Source of the DNA: Hymenolepis diminuta
Taxonomy: Eukaryota; Platyhelminthes; Cestoda; Cyclophyllidea; Hymenolepididae
NCBI GenBank assembly: GCA_900708905.1
Contig: CAADRB010000063.1
Span: 78,823-142,822, forward strand
Direction of reading: 5' to 3'
Length of the DNA stretch: 64,000 nt
Shown: piece by piece, positions 60,912-64,000 of the stretch
How the letters are laid out: each line of letters starts with the position of its first letter
How positions within the stretch are numbered: position 1 is the first letter of the stretch
Translations under genes and position numbers: made by a program
Notes under the pieces: generated by a model
Told to the model about the DNA's origin: nothing
Seen by the model: the letters and a program-made list of their open reading frames with translations, nothing else
Database searches by the model: none

Positions 60912-62444
60912 TACAATGCTCCTAACATAGGTGATAATGTGTGTGCTACCTAAAGTTAATGACATCTACTAACTTATCGTAAATCTTTGATACTGTACAT
61001 CTGCCGTCCGCATTTTAAGGCGATATTTAAATTGAGTCCTCACACAAAAATTGGCGTGCAATAAGCAATCTAAAAACCAGCCAACCAATCAGAGTTAGTG
61101 TCAATGCGATTGGTCGATTTGTTTCAGAACGGACGCACAGTCTTCGGACAGTCACTGTGACTAATCATCACCTTCCACATATCTATGCGCGTACATCACA
61201 TGAGTGTGTGAGAGGAGCGAGATGCGAGGCCACACTGCTGCATAAAGACAAAAGCGAATGTGTGATTCACAGTCAAGCATTATCGATTTTCTATTGGACT
61301 TGCTCCACTTAGTGTCCTCTAATGCGTAGCCAATCATGCTGATTTTAGAATTCAGAACTGCATCTCTGAGCTCTTAAGTCCTTGATTTATCGATTTTCCA
61401 TCAAACAAGGATAGTCAGTTGCTGTTTTCAAGGTTTTTGTTTAACTAGTCAGCGGGGCTTTAAAAACTGATACTCATCACTACATTCATGGTCAATTATG
61501 ATCCTTAATTTATCAATATTTACTGACAAATTAGTATTGGAGGCTTTACTGAAATACTAATATAGTAATAAGAGCCTACCTTATGTAATTTTCCCTATCT
61601 TTAGGGATATAAAATCTGGTCACGAAGTTAGCTAGCGACTAAGTTAACGCAACGACTTTTTCATTTGGCCAATCTTGGTTAAATTCGTCATTGGTCCAAC
61701 TTTTGATCTTTAATTCGATTGAATACAAAAAGGGTTACGAGTTGCACATGTTTTGTGGCTGAGACAGCTGTGGCCTTAATTCTATCGATTAAGATTCGGT
61801 TCGAATGGCTCAGCTGTAGGTTTGTATTTGCGTTTATACGTGATTGGGAGAGTCTTATGAAAGAATGAGTAGTTTTACAGTTTTCTAATCTCGAAATTCG
61901 ACATGAAACACCTCAAAGCGTTTTCGAATGGTCATTTTGTCCAGAAATCAGAACAATTTAGAACCTTTAAGACAGGCTAATTAAACCTTGTATTTTATGG
62001 TCGATAATCGTTATCGATTAAAAATATCGAACGATTCAAATTTTGCATCTAATGGTCTAAATTTCGTCTATTTCGTTATAAATAGGTAAAGAAATTTTCC
62101 ATGTTACGTAAACAACTGTTGTTATTCCCCATGGTTAAGTAAAAATTGAAAATTTTTAATTATGAAGGAATAGTTAGTCGAACGAAGTTCACTTGAGGCG
62201 GACGAAAGGGGGAAATTTAGTTCTATCTATTTAGGAGTTTGACTTCGTTATGGTCTTTAACATTTACACTTAGAAAATTCTGTCGATCAGTAGTCTATGT
62301 CCACGGAGTTTAGAACCGATTATTCAATTAACTGAATCAGGAGATTAGTCTCGTTAAATCCGTCTTTTGCGAGACAAAGGAGGTAGCTATTTGATACTTA
62401 TTTCATAATGTGTCTGTCTTACCATAGGGTCGACTTTATGCAGT

Positions 62445-62754
62445 ATGGGAAACAACGAGGAACCACATAAGTACATGAAAGTCGAACAAACCAACTCTGC
62501 TCCTGCTTCTGAAGGAGGCGGTGGTGGTGACACTTCGACGGTTTCAATTGCCTCAGTACCACTAGCATCCACAGCCACAGTTGTCATGACACCCGGTTCT
62601 CTGATGGCCATTCAGCAGCAGCAACAACCCCTCAATCAGGTGCGAAAGGTGAGGGATGAATTAGATCCGGCGCCTCATCACACGCCGTCGGATATCAAGG
62701 TTTTGGAAATTTTGAAACGGATTCGTGATGAGGGAAATGTTGGTGATGACGATG
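62445..62754 (+). CDS. first coding exon of an unidentified plus-strand gene
   Basis: ATG at 62445 opens 103 codons ending at GATG|GTAAAT (62755), a fair donor; the frame closes 30 nt later. A pyrimidine-rich acceptor (TGTCTGTCTTACCATAG) ends at 62426 and an in-frame TAA lies at 62406, so the coding exon probably starts at 62427 with its ATG close by. The peptide is low-complexity at first: a Gly run at residues 24-28, a Ser/Thr/Ala/Val stretch, and five Gln at 57-61. It then becomes charged and helical (SDIKVLEILKRIRDEG) with an acidic end. That pattern suits the N-terminus of a nuclear regulatory protein, but no domain is complete and I do not recognise the family. The CpG-rich, CCAAT-bearing region upstream fits its promoter. 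The remaining exons lie beyond the window. Confidence 0.6.
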
Positions 62755-64000
62755 GTAAATCGTGTTCTTTCCTTCTGTCTTTTTGACCAATTTTGACTTA
62801 ATAAACTTTCCAAGAGCATCACGAAAAGTGTTCATAACACCTGGCTTGGGTAGATAATGGGTATCTTGGAGCATCTCTAATGAGAAACTGGTATATTATC
62901 ACCATTCTGGTTGATTAGAAATAGCCGATGTGGCTGAATGTTCACCGATGCGCATCTATTTCATAACCTTTGTTTTGGCAACATATACGTTGATTGAAAC
63001 TCACTTTGGGTGCGAGGAAAGCATTCCTTGGACAGATGAAAAACTTCTTTTATGTCAATCATTTTTTAATCAATACTTGTCATTTCAACTACTAATAGTT
63101 TAGATGTCGTATCCTCTAACTTAACAACATTACAGATTATCGCTACGTCATCGGCGGGCTTTTAATTCACATTGATTGAACTGATTAATCCGTAACTTTT
63201 GAGAACTCAAGTAGAGAAAATTCAAAATTACCATTCTTGGAGGCTTATTCAGATTACCTTTTGTAAATATATCGGCTTAGTTATCTCTTAGAAAGTAAAT
63301 AATACTAAGGCTTCATTTTACCAAGAACTATCCATTGTGAGATCTCCAGAAATATCAGGAGAAGGGGGGTATATTTGTACTTAGTGGAATTTATCGCATT
63401 TTGAGTACCGTACTCTTGCCTATAATACAAATATTAACTGTTCTTCCATGACGTCTTTTTTATATTCTTTAAATTGGAGAGTCTTAGTTTCTCGACTTGA
63501 TCCTGTTCTCGACTCTTGGTGAATTTAGAGGATTCTAAACGTTCGAAAGTCTGTTAGATATTTAATAATGTAATTTTAACGCTATCATTTTCATTCGAGT
63601 AGAACATTCCCGTCATCGATTAGTCAAATATCGAAGTATTGAGCAGCGACACTTCGTTCGCAGTTTTAAAAGTACTGTCATTTGTTTCGCTTTCGGCACA
63701 ACTAATTCCAACTAGATGTGGTTGAACTGTAATTAGGTCGAGTTGATCATAGTTACTTGCTACTCCAACGTTTTCCTTCTTTTCCGATTGAGGTCAACTT
63801 TGCTATTACTCCAAAAAAATTTATCAAACATATTTCCTTTTGTTTCATTTTCATTTATTATTATGTTCATATTTCGCTCACCCATTGTAAAATGCGCAGC
63901 CTAGGAACCTGTTTTTCATATAGGAATCGATTTGTTTAACCGACATCTTGAAATTGAAATTGTTCTCGATTACTCTTTGCGGAAATCTCTTCTACATTTT
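62755..64000 (+). other. intron of the gene starting at 62.4 kb, to window end
   Basis: From the GTAAAT donor onward I find no acceptor followed by a convincing plus-strand exon. The next coding exon is probably outside the window. Two further ATCGAT hexamers occur at 63615 and 63926. Confidence 0.45.

Larger units (their letters stand above)
58056..62100 (+). promoter_or_regulatory. ATCGAT-rich upstream region of the gene at 62.4 kb
   Basis: Nineteen ATCGAT hexamers lie between 58056 and 62018 (two more at 63615 and 63926), against about 23 in the first 57 kb. The hexamer is the core of sites bound by Cut/CUX and Onecut homeodomain proteins and of the insect DRE element bound by DREF; which protein acts here is unknown. 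CCAAT boxes occur at 61085 and 61330 in the NF-Y context CCAATCA, at 61669, and inverted at 59500 and 61109. The region precedes a plus-strand coding exon. Confidence 0.5.

Noticed and set aside
1..64000. CRISPR arrays, operons, rRNA genes or bacterial features
   Set aside because: No regularly spaced repeats, no ribosome binding sites and no rRNA sequence. The spliced genes and mariners show animal nuclear DNA.

Overview
This is an AT-rich (about two-thirds A+T), gene-poor stretch of animal nuclear DNA. Multi-kilobase introns sit beside exceptionally short ones (31, 35 and 37 nt are well supported; one of 25 nt is possible). That mixture, with mariner elements, a decayed non-LTR retrotransposon and tRNA-like SINE fragments, fits a flatworm (a trematode or relative) better than an insect, vertebrate or bacterium. 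This is an inference, not a proven assignment. Almost all coding sequence is split into small exons. I rebuilt the genes by eye from matching splice sites and reading phase.

Left third (1-33.9 kb): mostly non-coding DNA with transposon debris. The window opens inside the end of a mariner copy (1-92, minus). Two small CpG-rich patches (9.05 and 14.0 kb) could be orphan promoters or 5' exons. A broken LINE reverse transcriptase lies at 16.9-18.25 kb (minus). A dead full-length mariner (22842-24026, minus) and a second mariner with an assembly gap inside it (24407-25741, plus) follow. From 25.7 to 33.9 kb I see no convincing gene.

Middle (33.9-38.3 kb): an eight-exon minus-strand gene for a long coiled-coil protein of about 660 residues that I cannot name. 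Its fifth intron (34503-35565) appears to contain a complete small gene on the opposite strand, encoding a single-pass membrane protein of about 147 residues.

Right half: a divergent RNF11-type RING-H2 ubiquitin ligase gene (minus, 51234 down to about 40581) has large introns holding tRNA-like SINE fragments. It is head-to-head, across about 700 bp, with a tiny plus-strand gene (51939-52307) whose product is essentially one LSM14-type Lsm domain. From 52.3 to 58 kb nothing coding is seen. From about 58 kb to the end lies a probable promoter and 5' region of another plus-strand gene: a CpG-rich block at 59.0-59.6 kb, several CCAAT boxes and a marked cluster of ATCGAT hexamers lead to a first coding exon at 62445-62754. 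That gene runs out of the window.

The genes do not form a pathway. RNF11 (ubiquitin ligase adaptor) and LSM14 (mRNP/P-body) share only a possible bidirectional promoter.
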